DNA of 64,000 bases, taken from positions 84,983-148,982 of the forward strand of contig CBFGUW010000007.1 of the NCBI GenBank assembly GCA_965652395.1. Reading direction: 5' to 3'. Position 1 is the stretch's first letter. Every line of letters begins with the position of its first letter. Source of the stretch: Saccharospirillum sp965652395 (GTDB lineage: Bacteria > Pseudomonadota > Gammaproteobacteria > Pseudomonadales > Natronospirillaceae). The notes below the pieces were generated by a model. That model worked only from the letters and a program-made list of their open reading frames with translations. It was not told the origin of the DNA and did no database searches. The position numbers and the translations under genes were made by a program. Below, piece by piece: positions 10,424 through 17,973 of the stretch.

Positions 10424-11377
10424 ATGCAATATCTGGAAGAACTGCTTCCCGCCCGGGACGGCCACGAGATCCCGGTCAAAGTCTGGCGACCACGACAGCC
10501 CCGTGCTCTATTGGTGATTGCCCATGGCATGGCTGAACACGCCAGCCGCTATGCGCCCCTGGCGGAATGGCTGACGGAGCGGGACATCGCCGTGGTGGCG
10601 GTGGAGCACCGGGGGCACAGCGATCATTGCGAGGATGAAGACCTCGGTCACTACGCCGATCAGGACGGCTGGAACAAGGTGGTGACGGATTTGGACGAGG
10701 TGGTGACCTATGCCAAAAAGCTGGAGCCGGGATGTCCGGTCACGCTCTTCGGTCACAGCATGGGGTCTTTCATCGCCCAGAGTTATATACAGCGGTTTGG
10801 CGACCGTTTGGATGCGGTGATATTGGGGTCCACCAACCGAATCGACCGACCAAAGCTGGTCATGGCCAAACTCCTGGTGGATGTGATCAAGGCGGTGAAA
10901 GGACCGCGCCACGTCAGCCCCTTTATCGAGAACCTGAGCTTTGGTGCTTTTAACAAGTCGTTCAAACCCAACCGGACCACGCACGACTGGTTGAGCCGGG
11001 ACCCTAACCAGGTCAACGCCTACATCGAAGATGCCTATTGCGGCTTCGGCTGCACCACCCAGCTCTGGAGCGATTTTCTGGGCGGCATGCTCACGATCAA
11101 CCCGACTCATTGGCGAAAAGATCTACCGGTTCATTTTATGTCCGGCACGCAGGATCCGGTGGGTGAAATGGGCAAGGGGATTCGCAAGCACATTGCTGCG
11201 GTTGAATCGGCCGGTGTCACAGTAGCCTCGGTTCGGCTGTTTGAAGGCGGTCGACATGAGTTGGTGAATGAGATGAACGCCCTTGAAGTGTGGGAGCACT
11301 TACTCGGTTGTATTGCCATTGGCGCTATTGATGAAAACCGGGCCGACAACACCCAGGTTACTCACAATTCAGGGTAA
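10424..11377 (+). CDS. Alpha/beta hydrolase, monoacylglycerol-lipase type
   Basis: This 317-residue product is an alpha/beta hydrolase of the serine aminopeptidase S33 / monoglyceride lipase group. The oxyanion-region motif VIAHGMAEHASRY is at about 31-43, the nucleophile elbow GHSMGS at 110-115 (Ser112), and the catalytic His is in GGRHELVNE near the C-terminus. It has no signal peptide, so it should act in the cytoplasm on monoacylglycerols or similar esters. The open frame extends back to a GTG at 10382, but the ATG at 10424, after CAGGATGCCCACC and directly before MQYLEE, fits the family better. Confidence 0.88.
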   Translation: MQYLEELLPARDGHEIPVKVWRPRQPRALLVIAHGMAEHASRYAPLAEWLTERDIAVVAVEHRGHSDHCEDEDLGHYADQDGWNKVVTDLDEVVTYAKKLEPGCPVTLFGHSMGSFIAQSYIQRFGDRLDAVILGSTNRIDRPKLVMAKLLVDVIKAVKGPRHVSPFIENLSFGAFNKSFKPNRTTHDWLSRDPNQVNAYIEDAYCGFGCTTQLWSDFLGGMLTINPTHWRKDLPVHFMSGTQDPVGEMGKGIRKHIAAVESAGVTVASVRLFEGGRHELVNEMNALEVWEHLLGCIAIGAIDENRADNTQVTHNSG

Positions 11378-11439
11378 TAAACCGACCCGCTGAACAGCGC
11401 GCCCGCCCCCAGTTATTCCACATTTTATTCACAGGCTTT

Positions 11440-11460
11440 CCGGTGGGTTGTCCCCACCGG
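11440..11460 (+). terminator. Stem-loop after the hydrolase
   Basis: CCGGTGGG (11440-11447), loop TTGT, then CCCCACCGG (11452-11460) makes a strong stem between the convergent hydrolase and ribA genes. The usual T-run is absent. Two TTATTCACA boxes flank it at 11425-11433 and 11547-11555. Confidence 0.45.
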
Positions 11461-11550
11461 GTGAAACAGCCAGACACCATAATTTACAAGACTTCCAGGA
11501 TTTTTCGCCCACTCAGGCTGTCTTAATGGACTATAGTTCTGACAGTTTAT

Positions 11551-12168
11551 TCACAGCTTCTTGTCGTGTTCCTGATCGAGCCGGATGCTGTGAGCCTGTT
11601 GGTCGACTTTGGCTTTCAGATAGGCGGCATTGTGGCGGTTAACGTAGACACCGGTTTCCACGCGGTCGACCACTTCGATGCCGAACTCCTCCAGTTGGGT
11701 GGCTTTATGGGGGTTATTCGAGAGCAGGCGGATGCGGGTCACGCCCAGCGCCTTGAGCATTTCGGCGGCGGGGCGGAAATCGCGCATGTCGTGACCGAAG
11801 CCCAGCATTTCGTTGGCGGTGTAGGTATCGATGCCCTTGTCCTGCAGGGCGTAGGCATCCAACTTGTTGTACAGACCGATGCCCCGGCCTTCCTGACGCA
11901 GGTAAAGCAGGAGGCCGCTTTGTTCCGACAGCAGGCGCTGGGCTTCATGCAGTTGTTCACCGCAGTCGCACCGTTGGGAACCAAAGACGTCGCCGGTCAG
12001 GCATTCACTGTGCAGTCGCACCAGGGGGGCGTCCTGCTTTTCCGGCTCACCGTACAGGATAGCGATGTGTTCTTTCTGATCGCTGAGGTGATCGAAACTG
12101 ATAAAGCGGGTGGGCACGGCCGCTTCACCCAAGGGGATGGCGACACTGGCACGTGGTTCGACTGTCAT
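11551..12168 (-). CDS. ribA: GTP cyclohydrolase II
   Basis: RibA converts GTP to the first riboflavin intermediate, releasing formate and pyrophosphate. It is a 205-residue single-domain protein without a RibB fusion. The zinc site is C56, C67 and C69, seen in SECLTGDVFGSQRCDCG, and RQEGRGIGL is at 91-99, followed by the NNPHK segment. It stands alone, away from other rib genes, as in many gammaproteobacteria. No FMN riboswitch was recognised upstream. Its stop overlaps a TTATTCACA box. Confidence 0.96.
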   Translation of the reverse strand: MTVEPRASVAIPLGEAAVPTRFISFDHLSDQKEHIAILYGEPEKQDAPLVRLHSECLTGDVFGSQRCDCGEQLHEAQRLLSEQSGLLLYLRQEGRGIGLYNKLDAYALQDKGIDTYTANEMLGFGHDMRDFRPAAEMLKALGVTRIRLLSNNPHKATQLEEFGIEVVDRVETGVYVNRHNAAYLKAKVDQQAHSIRLDQEHDKKL

Positions 12169-12364
12169 TAGAGTCTCTAAAAAACGGGATCTGCCTTGTT
12201 AATAAGGCCGCAGGCTCATATTAAAAGGTGATCTGTTCGACGGTTAGCCCGGTATTCTCAACCTACAAAGGCTGCTTCGCAAGGGACGATCGGGAGAAAC
12301 ACTTTCTCAACAATGGCGGTCTGTTCGTTCAGACGCCCAGAGTAGAATCTATTACACCGGTTAC

Positions 12365-12396
12365 CCCGGAGATGCTTTGGCTGCCAAGTCTCCGGG
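12365..12396 (+). other. Hairpin in the ribA / flavoprotein intergenic region
   Basis: The 284-base gap between divergent ribA and the FAD protein contains CCCGGAGA (12365-12372) and its exact complement TCTCCGGG (12389-12396), with an inner partly paired loop. It lies 57 bases upstream of the flavoprotein start, so it would be in its leader. No known riboswitch core was recognised. Confidence 0.4.
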
Positions 12397-12452
12397 ATCA
12401 GAGTAGAGTAAGGCAGCGATTTTGGTTTGAGTGACTTTTGGGAGGAGCCCTC

Positions 12453-13436
12453 ATGGCAGTCTTTGCAATCGTTGGGGCCGGCTTGTCGGGCATTACTCTT
12501 GCCCGCGAACTGACTGAGGCCGGTCACCATTGTCAGGTGTTCGAGAAAAGCCGCGGTCGCGGCGGTCGCTTGGCCACCCGACGGCGGGACGGATGGCAGG
12601 CGGACCATGGCGCTCAGTTTTTTACGGTTCGGGATGAAGGTTTTCAGCGCATTGTGGATGACTGGCAGGCCAAAGGCTGGGTGCAGCCCTGGTCGACGGA
12701 GGCCTGGGTGATGGATCGGGAGGGGGTGCATCCCTCCGGGGAATCCCAGCTTCGCTACGTCGGCACACCCAGTATGAATGCCATGGTCGTGGGCATGAGC
12801 GAAGGCATCGATCTGTTCCTGCAAACCCGGGTGGACCGGCTTGAACGGGTCGACCATCAATGGCGCCTGTGGGATGACGCGGGAGAACACTACGGTCAGT
12901 TCGACGCTGTTTTTTTGACCGCGCCTTTGGCTCAGAGCCTGGCTCTGCTTCCATCCGGTTCGCGTGCGGAAATTCCACTGCGTAATGCCACCATGCTGCC
13001 GACCTGGGCCGTGGCGCTGGCATTCGAAACGGAAACCGGTATCGAAGCCGATTCGTATTTCGTGAAAGAAGGCGTTATTCAATGGGCCGCGCGGGACAGC
13101 AGTAAACCCGGCCGGGAACCATCCCCGGAAGTCTGGGTCATGCATTTTTCCCCATCCTGGACCGCCAATCATCTGGATGCATCCGACTCTCTGCTTCAAC
13201 AGCAGGGTTTAACACTGCTGCGCAAACTGACAGACAAGGATCTGCCCGCCGTGAGCGACAGCTTCAAGCACCGTTGGCTCTATGCCCGGTCCGGACCGTC
13301 TCAAGGCGAGATACCCCAGTGGGATGAACGCCTTCGTATTGGTGTGGCGGGGGATTGGGTATTGGGCGATCGCCTGGAAGACGCCTGGCGCAGCGGTAAG
13401 AATCTGGCGACGGAAATTGTCGAAACCTGGCAATGA
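12453..13436 (+). CDS. FAD-dependent amine oxidoreductase, renalase-like
   Basis: The 327-residue product has an N-terminal Rossmann dinucleotide-binding motif, VGAGLSG at 7-13, with the acidic residue E31 and the following SRGRGGRLATRR, typical of renalase-like NAD(P)/FAD oxidoreductases. A GAQFFTVRD segment follows at about 54-62. The likely role is oxidation of aberrant dihydronicotinamide forms or an unknown amine; the substrate is inference. The ATG at 12453 is preceded by a strong GGAGGAG (12441-12447). The first five residues of the longest frame (from 12438) are therefore left out. Confidence 0.85.
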   Translation: MAVFAIVGAGLSGITLARELTEAGHHCQVFEKSRGRGGRLATRRRDGWQADHGAQFFTVRDEGFQRIVDDWQAKGWVQPWSTEAWVMDREGVHPSGESQLRYVGTPSMNAMVVGMSEGIDLFLQTRVDRLERVDHQWRLWDDAGEHYGQFDAVFLTAPLAQSLALLPSGSRAEIPLRNATMLPTWAVALAFETETGIEADSYFVKEGVIQWAARDSSKPGREPSPEVWVMHFSPSWTANHLDASDSLLQQQGLTLLRKLTDKDLPAVSDSFKHRWLYARSGPSQGEIPQWDERLRIGVAGDWVLGDRLEDAWRSGKNLATEIVETWQ

Positions 13437-13477
13437 TTTAAGACCGACACCGGCCGCCCGGTGGGGATAGGCTTGAA

Positions 13478-13505
13478 AAGCCGTCCCCCTGTGGGAGGGC
13501 GGCTT
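13478..13505 (+). terminator. Rho-independent terminator candidate
   Basis: AAGCCGTCCCCC (13478-13489) and GGGAGGGCGGCTT (13493-13505) form a GC-rich stem with minor mismatches, followed by GTTTCTT. It lies 41 bases past the flavoprotein stop and faces the small minus-strand ORF. Confidence 0.5.
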
Positions 13506-13520
13506 GTTTCTTATATCTGA

Positions 13521-13637
13521 TCACAGTGCCATCAAAAACAGGGTGGCCGTTAACAGCAACCCCTGCACGATGCCAACCGCGATCACACCTTTGGAGTGAG
13601 GGCGGCCCGGGGGACGCCCTTCCGGTAAGTGATGCAT
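13521..13637 (-). CDS. Putative 38-residue small membrane protein
   Basis: A short ORF reads MHHLPEGRPPGRPHSKG, then one hydrophobic stretch of about 20 residues (roughly 18-38) reaching the C-terminus. A GGGAGG site stands 4 bases before the ATG. The hydrophilic, Pro/Arg/His-rich N-terminus and single hydrophobic tail suggest a tail-anchored inner-membrane miniprotein. I do not recognise the family. It fills part of an otherwise empty stretch of 390 bases; the remainder (13638-13828) is AT-richer and shows no further gene. Confidence 0.5.
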   Translation of the reverse strand: MHHLPEGRPPGRPHSKGVIAVGIVQGLLLTATLFLMAL

Positions 13638-13828
13638 GACGCCTCCCCTCCGAATTGGATACGACACCTAAGACTAAAGTCTTATTCGGTCGATTTGTCG
13701 ACTACAAAACGCAACAAAACCCCCCGTTGGTGGCTGATATAGCACCCCAATTTCGTTGGAAACGGCGTCCGGGCACGACACTGGGCACTACAAATTGAAA
13801 CAAACAGAACTCTGGTAGGAATGAATTG

Positions 13829-14488
13829 ATGCAGACGTTACGAATCGATGTGGTTTCCGATGTGGCCTGCCCTTGGTGTGTCATTGGTTACAAAAACCTG
13901 GAACAGGCCATGGGCACGTTGGAAAACGAATTTGAGTTTTCTCTGCAATGGCATGCTTTCGAACTCAGACCGGATGCGCCCGACGAAGGCGAAAACTGGC
14001 GTGAACACCTGATGCAAAAATACGGTCTCACCTGGGAACAGAGCGAGGCCAACCGCAAGCGCATCACTGAAACCGGTCGGGAACTTGGTTTCACCTTTAA
14101 TTTCACCGACGACATGCGCACCCAGAACACCTTCAACTGTCACAGACTGCTCGCCTGGGCTGCGGATACCGACAAACAAACCGCTCTCAAGCTGGCCCTG
14201 TTCAAAGCCTACTTCACCGACAGAACCAACGTGAATGACCCGGATATTCTGGCCAGTGCCGTCGCCGAGGCCGGGCTGGATCCGGTCGCCGCCCGCGAGA
14301 TATTGGAAGGTTCGGATTTCAGCGAGCGGGTTCGGGAGGAGGAATCCCACTACCAACGACTGGGTGTTCAGTCTATCCCCACCTTTATCATCAATGGTAA
14401 ATACGCCATCACCGGAGGCCAACCGGCCGAAGTGTTCGAGCAGGCATTACGGGACATCGCCAAAGAAATGGCAGAGGCCGACGCCTGA
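13829..14488 (+). CDS. DsbA-family oxidoreductase, FrnE-like
   Basis: This 219-residue thioredoxin-fold protein of the DsbA/FrnE family carries the redox motif CPWC at residues 14-17, close to the N-terminus and without a signal peptide, so it should be cytoplasmic. A downstream VQSIPTFIINGKYAITGGQP segment contains the cis-Pro (SIPTF). FrnE-like proteins have disulfide isomerase or oxidoreductase activity linked to oxidative stress. The start is the ATG at 13829 (an adjacent TTG precedes it), with AGGA upstream. Confidence 0.9.
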   Translation: MQTLRIDVVSDVACPWCVIGYKNLEQAMGTLENEFEFSLQWHAFELRPDAPDEGENWREHLMQKYGLTWEQSEANRKRITETGRELGFTFNFTDDMRTQNTFNCHRLLAWAADTDKQTALKLALFKAYFTDRTNVNDPDILASAVAEAGLDPVAAREILEGSDFSERVREEESHYQRLGVQSIPTFIINGKYAITGGQPAEVFEQALRDIAKEMAEADA

Positions 14489-14601
14489 CGCAGCCGCTGT
14501 GATAAACTGCGGCGCTGTTTTAACGGGAGCCTGTCGATTCAATGAGCCAGGTAACCGCCATTCAAAGAACGACCACCCGCTGTTAAACGAGGAGGCTGGG
14601 T

Positions 14602-14943
14602 ATGGGTCTGGTATACAGTACCGAAGCAGGCCGTCTCTGCCCCGATTGCGGAGCGCCGAAAGATCAGTGTCAGTGCAGCCGAGAGAGCGAGATTCCCCAG
14701 GGGGACGGTATTGTACGAGTCAGCCGGGAAACCAAAGGCCGCAAAGGCAAAGGCGTCACGCTGGTGACCGGCGTACCCTTGGCTGAGAAAGAATTAAAAG
14801 CCCTGGCAAAGCAGCTGAAAGCCAAATGCGGCACCGGTGGCACGGTCAAGAACGGTGTCATCGAAATTCAGGGCGACCAACGCGATCTGCTGCTCAACGA
14901 GCTGCAAAAACAAGGTTACAGTGTCAAAAAAGCCGGTGGTTGA
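14602..14943 (+). CDS. SUI1/eIF1-like translation factor (YciH family)
   Basis: The 113-residue product matches bacterial YciH, a homologue of eukaryotic eIF1. An N-terminal Cys cluster (C13, C16, C23, C25, in CPDCGAPKDQCQC) probably binds zinc. The SUI1 fold follows, with TKGRKGKGVTLVTGVP and a core around KCGTGGTVKNGVIEIQGDQR. It is thought to influence start-site fidelity or stress translation. An AGGAGG precedes the start. It is followed 22 bases on by the DUF1244 gene, probably in one operon. Confidence 0.93.
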   Translation: MGLVYSTEAGRLCPDCGAPKDQCQCSRESEIPQGDGIVRVSRETKGRKGKGVTLVTGVPLAEKELKALAKQLKAKCGTGGTVKNGVIEIQGDQRDLLLNELQKQGYSVKKAGG

Positions 14944-14965
14944 GACGCCGGAGCGGAGAACCAAG

Positions 14966-15262
14966 ATGGACGATAACACCCGAACTCAAATTGAAGCCGC
15001 CGCCTTTCGTCGGCTGTTACAACACCTGGACGAACGCAAAGATGTCCAGAACATCGATCTGATGAACCTCGCCGGGTTCTGCCGTAACTGTTTATCCCGC
15101 TGGTACGCCGAAGCCGCCGCGGAACAGGGTATCGAGATCGACAAAGACGCCGCCCGCGAAACCATCTATGGCATGCCCTATTCCGACTGGAAAGCCCAAT
15201 ACCAGACCGAAGCCACCGCGGAACAGCAGGAAGCCTTCAAGAAAAGCCACAACCATGACTGA
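14966..15262 (+). CDS. DUF1244 family protein
   Basis: The 98-residue protein has the family hallmark FCRNCLSRWY around residues 36-45 and PYSDWKAQYQ near residue 72. The function of DUF1244 proteins is unknown; they are small, helical and widespread in Proteobacteria. The start at 14966 is preceded by GGAGAA; the longer frame from 14837 overlaps the SUI1 gene and is not used. Its stop overlaps the next gene by 8 bases, so translational coupling is likely. Confidence 0.9.
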   Translation: MDDNTRTQIEAAAFRRLLQHLDERKDVQNIDLMNLAGFCRNCLSRWYAEAAAEQGIEIDKDAARETIYGMPYSDWKAQYQTEATAEQQEAFKKSHNHD

Positions 15263-15965
15263 AACCACGTCCATTAAAAGTCTGAGCCATGAACAGGCCC
15301 GCCAATGGGTGGCCGATAACCTGCCCGCCGACGGCGGCTTTAGCGGTGCCCTGCCCGCCAGTCTGACCGCCGTCGAAGGGTATCTGTTCGCCATCAGCCA
15401 GGCGCCGGTACCGGTATCCGCCAGCCAGTGGATTGGAGATTTGCTGGCCCTCTTCAGTGATGAAATCTCCTCCGCAGATGCGCTCAACGCCCTGCTCTCC
15501 TTCCAGCGCCACATTGAACAACGGTGCGAGGCCCAGCAATACCCCGTTCCCAACACCACCGGAATGGACGCCATCGCCCAAATCGAGCCCGGCAGCCCGC
15601 TGAACGACTGGAGCCTCGGCTTCGAAGCCGGTTTCAGTCAGGTTCAAGATATCTGGACGAAACTGATCCCGGCCGAACTGCGCAGCGAACTGGACAGCCA
15701 ACTGTTCGCCCTGACCTTTTTTTCCACTCCTGAAAACGCCCGCCGTTTCCTCGCCAAGCGCGAAACCGCCATGCGGCCGGAGCAATTGGCCGATCAGGTG
15801 TTGGCGCAGTTTCCAAAAGCGGTCGACCTGCATGCCCGCCTGTCGATCTCGGTAGGCGCGGTGGCTCAGGCTGCGGTCCAGGAAAAGAAGGCAACGAAAA
15901 TCGGACGGAATGATCCCTGCCCTTGCGGAAGCGGGAAGAAATACAAGCAGTGTTGTTTGCAATAA
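15255..15965 (+). CDS. UPF0149/YecA-family protein with C-terminal SEC-C zinc motif
   Basis: The 236-residue product has an N-terminal UPF0149 (YecA/YgfB) helical domain and ends with a SEC-C motif, GRNDPCPCGSGKKYKQCCLQ (217-236), where Cys222, Cys224, Cys233 and Cys234 bind zinc. The same tail is found on SecA, where it contacts SecB and ribosomes. Its start overlaps the DUF1244 stop; SUI1-DUF1244-UPF0149 look like one operon. A diverged copy of only this tail occurs at 44.1 kb. Confidence 0.9.
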   Translation: MTETTSIKSLSHEQARQWVADNLPADGGFSGALPASLTAVEGYLFAISQAPVPVSASQWIGDLLALFSDEISSADALNALLSFQRHIEQRCEAQQYPVPNTTGMDAIAQIEPGSPLNDWSLGFEAGFSQVQDIWTKLIPAELRSELDSQLFALTFFSTPENARRFLAKRETAMRPEQLADQVLAQFPKAVDLHARLSISVGAVAQAAVQEKKATKIGRNDPCPCGSGKKYKQCCLQ

Positions 15966-15970
15966 AAGAA

Positions 15971-15991
15971 ACCCCGGCGTTCAGCCGGGGT
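15971..15991 (-). terminator. Terminator between convergent genes
   Basis: ACCCCGGC (15971-15978), loop GTTCA, GCCGGGGT (15984-15991) is a perfect 8-base stem. On the minus strand it is followed by TTTCTTTTATT, so it best terminates the outer-membrane-type gene at 15997-16635; it may also block the operon on the plus strand. Confidence 0.75.
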
Positions 15992-15996
15992 CATCA

Positions 15997-16635
15997 CTAA
16001 AACCGGTAAGTCAGACTGGAGCGGATCGCGAACACCAGCATATCGGGTTCGGCGCCTTCCTCGGGGTTATCCACAAAGAATTCTTCATAACCTGAATTGC
16101 TGTGCCAGTCGACCTGGACATCGAATCCGTATTCATCCCAGTTATAACCGCCGCCGCCACCCGCGTAAAAACCACTGATGCTGTAGTTTTCTTCATTGGG
16201 CCGTCGCAGGGATTCCGAAAAGAAACCCGCCGCCGCATAGTATTTGGTGCCATAACGAGCCACGCTGCGTCCGACTTTGGCGCCCACATCCCAGCCCGCA
16301 AGATAGATTTCATCGTCACTGTTCACCAGCGTCTTATAGTGATAGCTGCCTTGAACGGCAAAGGCACCCAGCCCGAATTCCACATCCAGCGAAGGCCCCA
16401 TGAACAGGTTATAAGAGTCTTCACCCTGGTAAATCCAGGCGGTTGCCCGGCCACCGAGGCCCATGGCAAGGCCGCCAAGATCGGCCAGAGCTTCATCGCC
16501 ATGGCAATGGTATTCACCGGTGTCGGCATCGTTATGGCAATCGAAACGGTCGAGAGCACCCGGATCCGCCGAGACCAAAGGGGCTGAAAACGCCAGAACG
16601 GCAATGGGCAATAACGGGCGAGGCATGAAGCGCAT
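15997..16635 (-). CDS. Small secreted or outer-membrane protein with HCH-type motif
   Basis: The 212-residue product starts with a signal peptide (MRFMPRPLLPIAVLAFSAPL, then VSADP). It then has CHNDADTGEYHCHGDEA, a Cys/His-rich motif like that of small YHYH proteins. The remainder alternates Gly and aromatic residues and ends in TYRF, typical of an outer-membrane beta-barrel C-terminus. An eight-stranded barrel in the outer membrane is likely. AAGGAG lies 8 bases before the chosen ATG at 16635, so the first six codons of the longest frame are omitted. Function unknown; the His/Cys motif may bind metal. Confidence 0.75.
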   Translation of the reverse strand: MRFMPRPLLPIAVLAFSAPLVSADPGALDRFDCHNDADTGEYHCHGDEALADLGGLAMGLGGRATAWIYQGEDSYNLFMGPSLDVEFGLGAFAVQGSYHYKTLVNSDDEIYLAGWDVGAKVGRSVARYGTKYYAAAGFFSESLRRPNEENYSISGFYAGGGGGYNWDEYGFDVQVDWHSNSGYEEFFVDNPEEGAEPDMLVFAIRSSLTYRF

Positions 16636-16718
16636 TGGGTGTCTCCTTATCACAACCTGATCAGTGTATCACAGGGATCGGACCGGGCCAGTGAACTGAG
16701 TGGCATGAAAGGCACCAG

Positions 16719-16747
16719 GCTGAATGCTGGATGGGAGACGGGAAACG
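16719..16747 (+). repeat. Dispersed repeat, GCTGAATGCTGGAYGGGAGACGG type, copy 1
   Basis: GCTGAATGCTGGATGGGAGA and the next bases (CGGGAAACG) match copies downstream of gmk (62839-62868, reverse) and rpoZ (63161-63189). It sits between two non-coding gene ends/starts and is followed by CTTTCCCGCCTGGCATT, which partly pairs with it. Confidence 0.6.
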
Positions 16748-16784
16748 TTCATTGCCTTTCCCGCCTGGCATTATGTGATGGGCC

Positions 16785-17678
16785 TCACAAACTCCCTATA
16801 TCGAAACTGTGGAAGCGGCGAATCAGATGGTCTCTCACCGTCCGGACTCGTTTGGGCAATTCGGTGCGTTCCGCCCACACCAGCCAAAGCGAAGTGTTGG
16901 CGATTTCCCAATCGTGCAGGATACGGACAACGCGTCCCTGCTGTAGCGGCTCGCGCAAGACCAGATTGGATAAGCGCACAATCCCCAGACCCTGTTCCGC
17001 CGCCAATAATTGCGCCTGACTGCTGGGGGAATGCCAATTCCCCACCGGATGGTGGTCGTAGGCTTCATTGCCCTTGCGGAACTGCCAAACCCGGGGCGTT
17101 CCCGTCAGGCAGTTAAAGCGTTCGAGGTCTCTGGGGTGACGTGGAAAACCCTCCTGATTCAGGTAACGGGGGCTGGCACAGAGCATGAACTGCAATCGGC
17201 CTATCCGTTCGGCCTCCACATGAGTGCCCGGATCGTCGCCGCCGCGTATCACCAGGTCCACCGGATCCCGATTCAGATCGACCCGTTGGCTGGAAAAGTC
17301 CAACCGGATTTCCAGTGCCGGATGCTGGGCCACCACTTCGGTCAGCACCCTGGCGACGTAATGTTCGCCGACCAATCCGCCGACGGAATTCACCCGCACC
17401 GGACCCGACAATCGATCCGCCATCAGTTTCAGGCTCACCTCGGCCGATTCCAACTGCTGTATGCCGGACTGGCACCGCACGCGAAAGTGTTCACCCTCCG
17501 GAGTCAGTTGTACGACCCGGGTGGTGCGATGCAGCAGAGTCACGCCCAGGCGCTGCTCCAGCTCCGCGACCAGTTGGCTGACGCGCCCTCTGGACAGGTT
17601 CAGCTGTTCAGCCGCGCGAGTGAAACTGCCGTGCTCACACACCGACAGAAAGGCCTGTATCTCGGAAAAACGGTCCAT
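16785..17678 (-). CDS. LysR-family transcriptional regulator
   Basis: A 297-residue LysR regulator with an N-terminal helix-turn-helix (MDRFSEIQAFLSVCEHGSFT, then RAAEQLNLSRGRVSQLVAEL) and an effector domain from about 90. It is divergent from the first aldo/keto reductase at 17974, suggesting that it controls that cluster, but the 295-base gap between them contains a large palindromic element, which is unusual for such a control region. Ligand unknown. Confidence 0.9.
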   Translation of the reverse strand: MDRFSEIQAFLSVCEHGSFTRAAEQLNLSRGRVSQLVAELEQRLGVTLLHRTTRVVQLTPEGEHFRVRCQSGIQQLESAEVSLKLMADRLSGPVRVNSVGGLVGEHYVARVLTEVVAQHPALEIRLDFSSQRVDLNRDPVDLVIRGGDDPGTHVEAERIGRLQFMLCASPRYLNQEGFPRHPRDLERFNCLTGTPRVWQFRKGNEAYDHHPVGNWHSPSSQAQLLAAEQGLGIVRLSNLVLREPLQQGRVVRILHDWEIANTSLWLVWAERTELPKRVRTVRDHLIRRFHSFDIGSL

Positions 17679-17790
17679 TGGTTAGCCAAATTAACGAATA
17701 TGATTAATTTTTGCAGGATTATCCAACCATTGAAAGCCTCTACACTGCGCCCACTTCTGAATCCAAGCATCAACAGTATGCCAAAACCCG

Positions 17791-17916
17791 CGCCGGGAAC
17801 CGGGTAGACCTATCCAGGGTCGCACGGTATGCCGCCCACTCAACCCTTCCATGGGGGCTTGACGGCCGCCGTCCAGGCGGCCGACATCCCTGGATAGGTC
17901 TACCCGGTCCCCGGCG
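17791..17916. repeat. Large palindromic element A
   Basis: The 29-base arms 17791-17819 and 17888-17916 are complementary at 28 of 29 positions. The 68-base centre holds a second hairpin (GGCCGCC 17864-17870 with GGCGGCC 17876-17882) and, on the minus strand, the family core GGGTTGAGTGGGCGGCAT. It lies between the LysR gene and the first aldo/keto reductase. Same family as elements B, C, D and probably E. Confidence 0.85.
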
Positions 17917-17973
17917 CTAGCCTTCGGTGGAATTTGAAAATTGGGTTCGACAGACCAATCAGAGGACATGACT

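Noticed and set aside
12169..12452. An FMN riboswitch between ribA and the flavoprotein.
   Set aside because: The conserved RFN core sequence was not found; only a simple hairpin is present.
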